The notes below the pieces were generated by a model that was given only the letters and a program-made list of their open reading frames with translations, made no database searches and was not told the origin of the DNA. Shown piece by piece: positions 6,098-13,228 of a stretch of 16,955 bases of DNA; position 1 is the stretch's first letter; each line of letters opens with the position of its first letter. The translations under genes were made by a program, and so were the position numbers. The stretch spans positions 1 through 16,955 of the forward strand of contig JAFTBT010000133.1 in assembly GCA_017455085.1 (NCBI GenBank), given 5' to 3'. The DNA is from Synergistaceae bacterium (lineage in GTDB: Bacteria > Synergistota > Synergistia > Synergistales > Aminobacteriaceae).

Positions 6098-6965
6098 CTC
6101 ATTAACCTTAACCCGCCGCATTCAGCTCAAGGAATTAGAGATACTCAAAGTCTTTCAGGACATCTGCAAACGCCATAATCTGCGATACTTTGCCATAGCC
6201 GGCACATGTTTGGGAGCTGTAAGGCATAAGGGTTTCATCCCTTGGGACGATGACGTAGACGTTGCTATGCCCTACGAGGACTACGTGAAATTGCTCGAAC
6301 TCCCGCAAAATGAACTCCCTGAACACTACCAAGTACTTAACCTGCACTATGTGAAGTCAAACTCTTTCACATATTTCTCCAAGTTCCATGATACACGGAC
6401 TACATTCATCGAATTATCGAGAATTAAGTTCAAGAATGCATATTTTGGTGCCTTCATTGATATATTCCCAATGCATGGTTTACCTAAGAGCAAAACAGTC
6501 AGGAAACTTCTCAAGGCCTTCTTCGCCGTATGTAAAAATCTTAACTACAAGCGCAGACATCCTTACAGCAAAGAACAGACTTTGAGAGGGAAAATGTTAT
6601 GGATCTTGGCTATGCCCTTCAAACTGCTTGTGCCGTACTATTTCTTCTCGCGCCTTCATGAAAAGATTATGAGACATTATCCGTTCGGGTGCTCTGACAG
6701 CGTAAATTTCCCAACTAGTTATCGCAGAGAGCTCCCGTATGAGCCCTTCAAGGAGACTATAGACCTGCCATTTGAGGATACTACTGTTGCTGTTCCTAAG
6801 GGCTACGACCGCTACTTGACCATGACATACGGCGACTACATGACACCTCCTCCGGAAAAGGATCGCATACCAGCTCATGCACAAGGCGGCATCATTGACC
6901 TCGATCGCCCATACACTTACTACCAGACACATCCGGAAGCCGTAATACCTAACGTTCATGCATAA
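6090..6965 (+). CDS. LicD-family protein (nucleotidyltransferase-fold, phosphocholine/phosphosugar transferase type)
   Basis: 291 residues. The N-terminal third has the defining LicD signature: LKELEILKVFQDICKRHN, FAIAGTCLGAVRHKGFIPW, then DDDVDVAMPYEDY (Asp53-55 and Asp57), the metal-binding acidic cluster. Later: DIFPMHGLP, and near the C-terminus Y..YLTMTYGDYMTPPPEKDR. LicD proteins transfer phosphocholine or other phospho-groups from a nucleotide carrier to cell-surface glycans (teichoic acid, lipopolysaccharide or capsule). The substrate here cannot be told; no choline kinase or cytidylyltransferase gene is adjacent. The ATG at 6090 is preferred; a TTG at 6066 would add eight residues and has no ribosome site. 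The gene overlaps the end of a short upstream frame carrying a pentanucleotide tract, and ends at a strong terminator. It is the only gene in its apparent transcription unit. Confidence 0.9.
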   Translation: MDSSLTLTRRIQLKELEILKVFQDICKRHNLRYFAIAGTCLGAVRHKGFIPWDDDVDVAMPYEDYVKLLELPQNELPEHYQVLNLHYVKSNSFTYFSKFHDTRTTFIELSRIKFKNAYFGAFIDIFPMHGLPKSKTVRKLLKAFFAVCKNLNYKRRHPYSKEQTLRGKMLWILAMPFKLLVPYYFFSRLHEKIMRHYPFGCSDSVNFPTSYRRELPYEPFKETIDLPFEDTTVAVPKGYDRYLTMTYGDYMTPPPEKDRIPAHAQGGIIDLDRPYTYYQTHPEAVIPNVHA

Positions 6966-6969
6966 CAAT

Positions 6970-7009
6970 ACAGGGTCTCAGGAGCAAATCCTGAAACCCT
7001 GTACTTTTT
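6970..7009 (+). terminator. Intrinsic terminator after the licD-like gene, between convergent genes
   Basis: ACAGGGT and TCAGGA pair with TCCTGA and ACCCTGT across a GCAAA loop (6970-7002; one mismatch), followed by ACTTTTT. It lies between convergent genes; in the minus direction the T run is poor (ATTGTTAT), so it may serve glnN only weakly. Confidence 0.88.
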
Positions 7010-7038
7010 CCCGTAAATACTCTCATGTACACAAGCAC

Positions 7039-9153
7039 TTACGCACTAAGTGACAGCAAGTTCCTGTATATCGGGTACGGCCAAATATCCGCCGCTATGG
7101 TCAGCTCCGCAGCATCACTCTTCACACGAATACTCTCCATGAGTGGCAAAATCTCCTCCACAAGAAAATCACTCCGCTCATGTGCATTCATCCCTGCAAG
7201 TCTTCCCTTAAGTTCATACAGGCTATTAGCGTCATGTATCAGCGCATTCTTCGCCCGGCCAAGCCCGCCTACATAATCCCTCCACGGGTTCATGTCCCCA
7301 AAATCTACATTCTCCCAATAGAGCATACTGTTCCGCTCAAGTGTAAGCTGCTTCGTGATCGCCGGCAAAATTCCTTCCCAGAGCATATCGTACAGCACTG
7401 CTGCCTCAACCTCCAGGCCAGTCGCAAAGCTCTCCATCCTCACCTCATGAAGATTCTCCAGCTCATGCGCATTATACACACCCAGTTCCTCAAGCATCGC
7501 CTTATTCTCCGGTTTGAGCAGCAAGTCTATTCTCGCTGGCATTGTCTCCGCCTCAATTAGGCCTCTACTCTTCGCCTCAGCGTGCCATTCAGGAGTGTAT
7601 GCATCTCCCTCAAACAGCACATTGCTTCCCTCACGAAACGCCTCACGTGCCGCATCCAGTGCTGCATCAATGGGGTCTTCTCCCTTGAGGATTCTGGCCT
7701 CAACTTTTCCGATGACCTGCTCTATTCCCCACGCCCACAGGCTCGCAAACATAGTTACAGGCAACGCTATGCTCTGGCTTGACCCGGGCGCACGAAACTC
7801 GAACTTGTCGCCGGTGAACGCTACGGGACTTGTCCTGTTACGGTCGCTGTCGAACGGGATAATGTCCGGAAGTTTTGCCAATCCCAGATCCATAACACCT
7901 TTTTCTGGTAGTGATACGTCAGAATTGTCGAGCCTGTGTATCAAGTCAGTAAGTGCCGAACCGAGATACACGCTTATGATTGACGGAGGTGCTTCATGTC
8001 CGCCGAGCCTGAAGAGATTCCCGTACGTGGCTATGCTTGCCTGAAGGAGGCTGTTGTAGCGTGATACCCCTAACACTGCCGCAGACATAAACGCTAAAAA
8101 TACTACGTTCCTGCGCGGGGAGTTCGAGGGCTTGAGGAGATTTCGGCCTTCACTGTCCATCAATGACATGTTGGTATGTTTCCCTGAGCCGTTCATCCCG
8201 CTAAAAGGCTTCTCATGGAACAACAAACGCAGCTCATGCTTACGGGCTAACTTCCTCATCGTCTCCATGAGTATTTGATTCTGGTCGCAGGCTCTATTCG
8301 CATCACTGAACAGGTGCGCAAACTCAAACTGGCATCTTGCGACTTCGTTATGCCTAGCTATCACGCTGACACCTAGACGCGCTAAATCTCTCTCCACGTC
8401 CTCCATGTAGGCCAAGACTCTCGGCGGGATTGCTCCGAAATAGTGATGGTCGAGTTTCTGGTCTTTGGCGGGCTGAGCTCCGATGAGTGTCCTGCCGCAA
8501 AAACGTATGTCCGGCCGCAACTGTGCTCTTGGCCTGTCCAGCAAGAAATACTCCTGTTCTGCTCCTACGGTCATTTTCACGTTCTTGATGCCTCTCTGCC
8601 CCAGCATCCGCAGCAGCTTGAACGCCCGGCCCTCCACAGCATCCAGTGAACGCAGCAACGGTGTCTTCAGGTCCAGAGGTGTACCGTCAAACGACAAGAA
8701 CACGCTGGGAATACACAACGTCCCGCCCTTAGGGGACTTCACGATGAACGCAGGGCTTGAGATGTCCCACGCACTATAGCCCCGTGCCTCGAAGGTGCTT
8801 CGTGTGCCTGCACTGGGGAAACTCGATGCGTCGGGCTCTCCCTGCACCAGATGCTTGCCCCTGAATACCTCGATAGGGTTGCCGTCCGTGTCGCTCAACG
8901 TGAACGCTTGGTGTTTCTCTGCCGTGAACTCACTCATAGGCTGGAACCAATGCGCCCAATGTGTTGCACCGTGAGACAGGGCCCAATCCTTCATTGCTCC
9001 GGCTACTATGTCTGCGGCTTCTGGGGTTAATCTCTGACGGCCCTCCATTGCTGCAATAACCTGCTCGTATACGTCCGGGTTCAGGCGTTCCTTCATAGCT
9101 CGTTTATCAAACACCTGTGAACCGTATATCTCATGCACTGTTTTGTACTCCAT
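7039..9153 (-). CDS. glnN: Glutamine synthetase type III (GSIII)
   Basis: Joins ammonia to glutamate using ATP, in the cytoplasm. The 704-residue length is that of GSIII, far longer than GSI or GSII. Visible family segments: GSIII-specific N-terminus (HWAHWFQPMSEFTAEKHQAF near 65-84; VQGEPDASSFPSAGTRSTFE near 103-122), then SPKGGTLCIPS, the metal-binding GAEQEYFLLD (197-206), RHNEVARCQFE (268-278), ATP/glutamate loop FSGMNGSGKHTNMS (317-330) and FRAPGSSQS. Start ATG at 9151-9153 follows GGAAGGAG. A good promoter lies 67 nt upstream of the start (-10 at 9220-9225) with a short leader, so it is transcribed alone. GSIII enzymes are not known to be adenylylated like GSI; no glutamine riboswitch was recognised in the leader. 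The identification is firm. Confidence 0.97.
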   Translation of the reverse strand: MEYKTVHEIYGSQVFDKRAMKERLNPDVYEQVIAAMEGRQRLTPEAADIVAGAMKDWALSHGATHWAHWFQPMSEFTAEKHQAFTLSDTDGNPIEVFRGKHLVQGEPDASSFPSAGTRSTFEARGYSAWDISSPAFIVKSPKGGTLCIPSVFLSFDGTPLDLKTPLLRSLDAVEGRAFKLLRMLGQRGIKNVKMTVGAEQEYFLLDRPRAQLRPDIRFCGRTLIGAQPAKDQKLDHHYFGAIPPRVLAYMEDVERDLARLGVSVIARHNEVARCQFEFAHLFSDANRACDQNQILMETMRKLARKHELRLLFHEKPFSGMNGSGKHTNMSLMDSEGRNLLKPSNSPRRNVVFLAFMSAAVLGVSRYNSLLQASIATYGNLFRLGGHEAPPSIISVYLGSALTDLIHRLDNSDVSLPEKGVMDLGLAKLPDIIPFDSDRNRTSPVAFTGDKFEFRAPGSSQSIALPVTMFASLWAWGIEQVIGKVEARILKGEDPIDAALDAAREAFREGSNVLFEGDAYTPEWHAEAKSRGLIEAETMPARIDLLLKPENKAMLEELGVYNAHELENLHEVRMESFATGLEVEAAVLYDMLWEGILPAITKQLTLERNSMLYWENVDFGDMNPWRDYVGGLGRAKNALIHDANSLYELKGRLAGMNAHERSDFLVEEILPLMESIRVKSDAAELTIAADIWPYPIYRNLLSLSA

Positions 9154-9208
9154 TATGCACTTCTCCTTCCAGAGTTATGCAGTATATTTCGCATAATTCT
9201 CTGCTTAA

Positions 9209-9364
9209 GAATGCAGGGTATTCTAATCGCTGGATATATTTCTGTCAATTTTTGGGGGGTACATCCTGAATGCGGGGTATAACTCTGTGAATCTAGGATG
9301 TACGTCCTGAATGCGTGGTGTAGCTCTATCAATTTTTATGGGGCATTCTGGCGTGTGGTATAAT
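9209..9364. repeat. Degenerate repeats of about 41 bp upstream of glnN
   Basis: GAATGC(A/G/T)GG(G/T)(G)TA-type units start at 9209, 9268 and 9309, with a shortened one near 9350. The 9268 and 9309 copies share TACRTCCTGAATGCG and a CTCTRTSAAT segment at a 41-bp period; TCAATTTTT recurs after 9246 and 9329. The proximal copy holds the glnN -35 box. On the plus strand the last copy has TGGTATAAT, an extended -10 look-alike. The rest of the 9154-9430 interval contains the glnN leader and the terminator of the genes at 9431-9927. Confidence 0.7.
9220..9248 (-). promoter_or_regulatory. Promoter of glnN
   Basis: On the minus strand: TTGACA (plus 9243-9248), 17-bp spacer, TAGAAT (plus 9220-9225). 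This leaves a leader of about 60 nt before the start at 9153. Confidence 0.8.
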
Positions 9365-9369
9365 GCTCA

Positions 9370-9416
9370 ACAAAAGTTTCCCCCTTCAACAGTCCTGATA
9401 ACTGCCAAAAGGGGAA
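9370..9416 (-). terminator. Intrinsic terminator after the DUF2922 gene
   Basis: On the minus strand TTCCCCTT pairs with AAGGGGGAA, with an inner GCAGT/ACTGT helix, followed by ACTTTTGTT. The stem spans plus 9377-9416. Confidence 0.75.
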
Positions 9417-9430
9417 TGGGTCATTTCACT

Positions 9431-9649
9431 CTAAGCGTCGAGAATATAACTGCTCTCTTGCGTGGTTACGATTTTCGCGCTTTTTGCTCTTAACGGCGGG
9501 TTCTCGAAGATGCTTCCGTTCGTGATCAACCCGGTCATCAATGCCTTAATTGTCGCAGTGGTAGTGCTTGGGTCGGCATATTTGTACGAAAACGTCACAG
9601 TCTTGCCAGTGCCCTCAAACTCCAGTACTAATTTGCTCGTAGCGGCCAT
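9431..9649 (-). CDS. DUF2922 family small protein
   Basis: 72 residues: MAATSKLVLEFEGTGKTVTF, then a DPSTTTATIKALMTGLITNGSIF stretch, and a C-terminal KSAKIVTTQESSYI. This order (LxLxFxxxxGKxxTxxxxxP, helix ending in NxxF, SAxIVxxxxxxI) is that of the DUF2922 family, small proteins of unknown function usually encoded next to DUF1659. Start: the ATG at 9649 follows GAGGTG with a 6-nt gap; an in-frame GTG at 9658 is part of that ribosome site. It lies 50 nt after the DUF1659 gene in the same direction and shares its promoter. Its first four residues, MAAT, are the same as those of its partner. Cytoplasmic by appearance: no signal peptide or membrane segment. Confidence 0.8.
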   Translation of the reverse strand: MAATSKLVLEFEGTGKTVTFSYKYADPSTTTATIKALMTGLITNGSIFENPPLRAKSAKIVTTQESSYILDA

Positions 9650-9699
9650 ATCTATCACCTCTTTTCATAGTCTGTCCCTATGGTCTCAGTCTGTCATCA

Positions 9700-9927
9700 T
9701 TATTCCGACAATAACCGGCTGTACTCTACCTTACGGATTTCACACATATCTTTCACTAAACACTCGCTTACCAAGTCTGCTATTGCGATTGCCTTGTCCG
9801 CGTCATACCCGCTTGTACTTATTGCACCCATTGAGATGCTAGCGGTCTTCAGTGCTCCGGTTTGTGTGGTTCCGTTGTTGACCAATATGTTTACTGCTAC
9901 TTTGGTTACGGTTTCCGTTGCTGCCAT
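9700..9927 (-). CDS. DUF1659 family small protein
   Basis: 75 residues starting MAATETVTKVAVNILVNNGT, followed by a strand rich in Thr/Ser (TGALKTASISMGAIS) and an alpha-helical end (DADKAIAIADLVSECL). Length and pattern fit DUF1659, a family of unknown function that is commonly found together with DUF2922. Start: ATG at 9925-9927 with AAAGGATG upstream. The frame stays open another 22 codons upstream, but that part overlaps the ribosome site and leader. It is first in a two-gene unit under a near-consensus promoter, suggesting high constitutive expression. Family assignment rests mainly on size, pattern and its DUF2922 neighbour. Confidence 0.7.
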   Translation of the reverse strand: MAATETVTKVAVNILVNNGTTQTGALKTASISMGAISTSGYDADKAIAIADLVSECLVKDMCEIRKVEYSRLLSE

Positions 9928-9981
9928 CTTGTACTTCACATCCTTTCTGCGTTGTCCGCTTGAATTTGTATTACGTGTGCT

Positions 9982-10009
9982 ATTATAAATCATAATTGCC
10001 TCTTGTCAA
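9982..10009 (-). promoter_or_regulatory. Near-consensus promoter of the DUF1659-DUF2922 unit
   Basis: Minus strand TTGACA (plus 10004-10009), 16-bp spacer, TATAAT (plus 9982-9987). Both hexamers are perfect. The leader to the ATG at 9927 is about 50 nt. Confidence 0.88.
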
Positions 10010-10036
10010 GCATATATATTCAAATAAGCCTGTTCA

Positions 10037-10074
10037 CAAAAATACGGCCTCCCAGTTCTTGGCCGGAAGACCGT
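10037..10074 (-). terminator. Intrinsic terminator after the purine permease gene
   Basis: Minus strand ACGGTCTTCC (plus 10065-10074) pairs with GGGAGGCCGT (plus 10044-10053), ten pairs with two G-U, then ATTTTTGTG. Confidence 0.82.
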
Positions 10075-10099
10075 TGTCTGTATCAATGATTATCGCGGT

Positions 10100-10198
10100 T
10101 TACTGCTATGCTGGAAGTTCATTCACCATGCAACAATACTCATCGCTGGGTTATTGCTATGCTAGAAATTCCTTCGCTATGAATAATACACTCAGTAT
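10100..10198 (-). repeat. Imperfect 51-bp direct repeat at and past the end of the purine permease gene
   Basis: Plus strand copies begin at 10100 (TTACTGCTATGCTGGAAGTT) and 10151 (TTATTGCTATGCTAGAAATT) and continue to match through TTC.TTC.C.ATG and an AATAC stretch, with small indels. The 10151 copy holds the last codons and TAG stop of the permease; the 10100 copy lies downstream of the gene. The unit is 17 codons long. Confidence 0.75.
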
Positions 10199-11455
10199 GA
10201 CCATCAAGAAAGATATATCCTTCCATTTTCCGGTGAGTATCTTTATCACTACATAGCTCACTATAGCAAACTCTATCCCCGTCGCTATACTGTACGCAAA
10301 CGGCATCATGAAAAATCCCAGCATTGACGGTATCGCTTCAGTCCAGTCGTCATAATTCAGATCCCTCAAGCTCACCATCATGTACATTCCTACGATGACC
10401 AGTGCCGGAGCTGTGGCATATGCAGGGACTATCCCCACAAGCGGCGTGAAGAATATCGCTGCCACAAACATCAATGCAGTCACTACAGACGCTAGACCCG
10501 TACGGCCTCCCTGTGCCACTCCCGAAGAACTCTCTACGTAGCTGGTCACGGTCGATGTCCCTAATACTGCTCCCGCCATAGTCGCCACCGCATCAGCCAT
10601 CAATGCTCCCTTCGCACGCGGAAGATGTCCGTTTTCGTCAAGAAGTCCGCTCCTGTTGCAGACACCTACAAGAGTCCCTAACGTGTCGAAAAAGTCCACA
10701 AAGAAAAACGTGAACACTACTATCCAGAAATCAGGGCTGCCTATCAGGGAAAAATCCAGCTTGCCGACTATGGGCATTATTGACGGAGGAATGGATACGA
10801 CTGTTTCAGGAATCTCTACTAGGCCTAATGCCGCCGCTGTTCCTGTGATTATGACTATGCCGATGAGTAATGCACCTTTCACGTTCAGGGCAGTCAATAC
10901 GCTCATGAAGAATAACCCCGCAAGCGATAACATCATAGGTATATTATTCTTGATGCTCCCCAAGCCGAGAAGGGTTGCGTTGTTGTCGATTATGATACCT
11001 GCTGACTGGAGGCCTATGAACGCCACGAACAAGCCTATACCTGCACTGATGCCGATTTTCAGGCTCTTGGGGATGGAGTTCATGATGGCTTCACGGATAT
11101 TCGTCAGAGTCAGGACAGCAAATACAGCTCCCTCGATGAAGACCGCCGCAAGTGCCATCTGCCACGTTACGGGTGCACCGTTGATCTTCATGGTCAGGAC
11201 AACACCGAACGCAAAAAACGCATTGAGTCCCATACCGGGCGCAAGAGCTATCGGGTAGTTTGCGAACAAGGCCATGAGGAACGTACCCAGTGCAGAAGCT
11301 AGGCATGTTACGACAACTAGAGCGTTGAAGGGCATACCTGTTTGGCTTAGGATGTTGGGGTTCACGAATATGATGTAGCTCATGGTTACGAAAGTAGTTA
11401 GACCAGCTAGGACTTCTGTGGTGAAAGTGCTGCCGTTTTCTTTGATGCGAAACAT
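10157..11455 (-). CDS. NCS2/AzgA-family purine (adenine/hypoxanthine/guanine) permease
   Basis: 432 residues and about 13 to 14 hydrophobic segments, the size of AzgA-type nucleobase:proton symporters (AdeP/AdeQ, GhxP, PbuG, PbuO). N-terminus STFTTEVLAGLTTFVTMSYIIFVNPNIL and the next loop ALFANYPIALAPGMGLNAFFAF are diagnostic; also FFFVDFFDTLGTLVGV and GTSTVTSYVESSSGVAQGGRTGL, the latter two being conserved substrate-region segments. It brings purine bases across the cytoplasmic membrane. ATG at 11453-11455 has AGGAGG upstream. The gene is 45 nt after adenine deaminase in the same direction, so adenine is the likely main substrate (inference). A minus-strand TATAAT in the 45-nt spacer could be an extra promoter. 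A terminator follows beyond a 51-bp repeat that begins in its last codons. Confidence 0.93.
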   Translation of the reverse strand: MFRIKENGSTFTTEVLAGLTTFVTMSYIIFVNPNILSQTGMPFNALVVVTCLASALGTFLMALFANYPIALAPGMGLNAFFAFGVVLTMKINGAPVTWQMALAAVFIEGAVFAVLTLTNIREAIMNSIPKSLKIGISAGIGLFVAFIGLQSAGIIIDNNATLLGLGSIKNNIPMMLSLAGLFFMSVLTALNVKGALLIGIVIITGTAAALGLVEIPETVVSIPPSIMPIVGKLDFSLIGSPDFWIVVFTFFFVDFFDTLGTLVGVCNRSGLLDENGHLPRAKGALMADAVATMAGAVLGTSTVTSYVESSSGVAQGGRTGLASVVTALMFVAAIFFTPLVGIVPAYATAPALVIVGMYMMVSLRDLNYDDWTEAIPSMLGFFMMPFAYSIATGIEFAIVSYVVIKILTGKWKDISFLMVILSVLFIAKEFLA

Positions 11456-11500
11456 GTGTATTACCTCCTACTTAGGAATTGAGCCTATATTATACCGCCC

Positions 11501-13228
11501 TTACTCCACAAACAGACTTTGCACTCCCCCGCTCGAGATGTCCACGTAGCCGATGTCAGTGATGCGCAGTTGAGGAATGACACTCAGGCACAGGAACGAT
11601 ATCACCATAAACGGATGCCCCGCCTTCACGCCTAACTCAGATGCAGAGTTTTCCACTGCCTCAAGCCCAGCACTCACACTCTCAGCGTCCAGATAGCTCA
11701 TCAGTCCGCCAACAGGAAGCCCAAATTCTGCCCTCACATCTCCGCCTAATGCAGCCACTACTCCGCCTCCCATGCCGGCAAGTGCGCATAGTGCCGTGTG
11801 TATGCTCTCGTCATCCATCCCGATCACCACGTAATTGTGTGCATCATGCGCTATCGATGAGCCTATTGCTCCATGCCGAATGCCCATCCCATACACAAAG
11901 CCTACACTGAATTTTCCGCTGTTATGGTGTCTGTCAAGCACAACTATCTTCGCAATGTCCCGCTCACTGTCCGGAACTACGAGGCCTCCCTCAATTTTGG
12001 GAGGAAGTGTGAGAGTTTTGGTGATAGCTGTACCCTCCTGAATGCCTATCACCCGCATAGTCGAGCCTCCCGCATGAACAGCCAGAGCTTCAGGTTCGGG
12101 AATGTTCGTAGTCCTCACGGCCAAGACCGGAGCAGTGTGTTCGGTGTCGTACATGGAGAAAGCATCACCGTCACGAGCTACGAGTTTGCCGGCTTTCCAG
12201 ACTTCAGAGATCGTGAAGTGTTCATCCAGAGTGTCGCTGTCCAGCAGAGCAAAATCCGCCAGCCTCGATGGAGCAATAGCACCCCTGTCGTGAAGCCCGA
12301 AGTATTCCGCAGGGTTCAGAGTCACCAGCCGTAAAGCAGTGAACGGGTCTAGCCACTTTTCGCTGAGCATGATACGAATCTTCTCGTCCATGTGTCCGGT
12401 GTTGACGAGGTAGCGTGCAGTGATGTCGTCAGAAACAGCCATAAGCCGTGAAGCATTGAGGGGGTTTTCCTTGATGAGCTGCAGGAGTTTGCGCAAGTCC
12501 CTAAAGGTCGAGCCTTCACGGAGCATCAGCCACATTCCGCGCCGGAGCTTTTCGCGAGCCTCGTTGATGTCCGTGCATTCGTGGTCGGAGCTTATGCCGC
12601 TTGATAGGTATGCGTTCAGAGCGCGGCCAGAGACTCCCGGGGCGTGGCCTGTTAGCGGGACGTTGAGGGCTGAGGCAGTGAGTATCTTGCTCCAGACTTC
12701 GGGGTCTCCGTTGATGACGGCGGGGAAGTTCATCATTTCGCCTAAGTGATGGGTCAGGCGGCGGGTGAACATGTCGTGAATGGAGAGCGCATCAAGGGCA
12801 TCAAGGGGTGTCTCAAGTTCGGAGGCAGGGACACATGAAGGAGCTCCGTAGAATATGTCTATAGGCAAATTCTGTGAAGCCCTGAACATGAACCGAAGGC
12901 CGGACATTCCGAGAGCGTTTGCGATTTCGTGAGGGTCAGCGAAGACAGTGCCGGTGCCATGCTTGACGGATTCGAGGGCGAAATTTTCGGGAGTGAGCAT
13001 AGTGTCCTCGATGTGTATGTGTCCGTCTATGAGTGAGGGGATGAGTACGCGGCCTTGAGCATCATATGAAGTTTTGGCGTTGTAGTGTCCTATGCCTGCG
13101 ATTTTGCCTTGATGTACTGCTACGTCAGAGAGTTCGTATTCACCGGTGAAGACGTTTGCGATTTTTGCGTTCTTGATGACGAGATCGGCGGGGATGTCTC
13201 CACGAGCAACAGCAGGGAGTTTCAGCAT
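11501..13228 (-). CDS. ade: Adenine deaminase
   Basis: Converts adenine to hypoxanthine and ammonia in purine salvage or degradation. 575 residues, typical of the bacterial amidohydrolase-superfamily enzyme (about 570-600). Seen: LVIKNAKIANVFTGE at the N-terminus; metal-binding DGHIHIEDTML (His70, His72); ESVKHGTGTVFADPHEIANALG; TGHAPGVSG; SSDHECTD; LREGS; AVSDD (Asp pair); and C-terminal HNSGKFSVGFVYG, GSSIAHDAHNYVVIGMDD, ALGGDVRAEFGLPVGGLMS. All key segments are present and there is no frameshift. The ATG is in the stop of the gtrA-like gene (ATGCTGA, 7-nt overlap) with AAAGGAGG upstream. The purine permease follows 45 nt downstream, making an adenine uptake-deamination pair. Confidence 0.97.
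   Translation of the reverse strand: MLKLPAVARGDIPADLVIKNAKIANVFTGEYELSDVAVHQGKIAGIGHYNAKTSYDAQGRVLIPSLIDGHIHIEDTMLTPENFALESVKHGTGTVFADPHEIANALGMSGLRFMFRASQNLPIDIFYGAPSCVPASELETPLDALDALSIHDMFTRRLTHHLGEMMNFPAVINGDPEVWSKILTASALNVPLTGHAPGVSGRALNAYLSSGISSDHECTDINEAREKLRRGMWLMLREGSTFRDLRKLLQLIKENPLNASRLMAVSDDITARYLVNTGHMDEKIRIMLSEKWLDPFTALRLVTLNPAEYFGLHDRGAIAPSRLADFALLDSDTLDEHFTISEVWKAGKLVARDGDAFSMYDTEHTAPVLAVRTTNIPEPEALAVHAGGSTMRVIGIQEGTAITKTLTLPPKIEGGLVVPDSERDIAKIVVLDRHHNSGKFSVGFVYGMGIRHGAIGSSIAHDAHNYVVIGMDDESIHTALCALAGMGGGVVAALGGDVRAEFGLPVGGLMSYLDAESVSAGLEAVENSASELGVKAGHPFMVISFLCLSVIPQLRITDIGYVDISSGGVQSLFVE

Noticed and set aside
7180..8779. Several plus-strand frames of 66-176 codons
   Set aside because: All lie opposite the intact type III glutamine synthetase gene and show no family features.
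9154..9219. A glutamine or other riboswitch in the glnN leader
   Set aside because: The leader is about 60 nt with only a small CTGC/GCAG hairpin; nothing matches a known aptamer by eye.
9268..9364. CRISPR-like array from the 41-bp periodic repeats
   Set aside because: The whole unit drifts with no constant repeat and unique spacer, and no cas gene is present.
9311..9988. Plus-strand frames of 60-126 codons
   Set aside because: They run antisense to the DUF1659 and DUF2922 genes, which have the ribosome sites, promoter and terminator on the minus strand.
11456..11500. A purine riboswitch ahead of the purine permease
   Set aside because: The spacer to adenine deaminase is only 45 nt, too short for the aptamer plus expression platform, and no conserved purine-aptamer core is visible.
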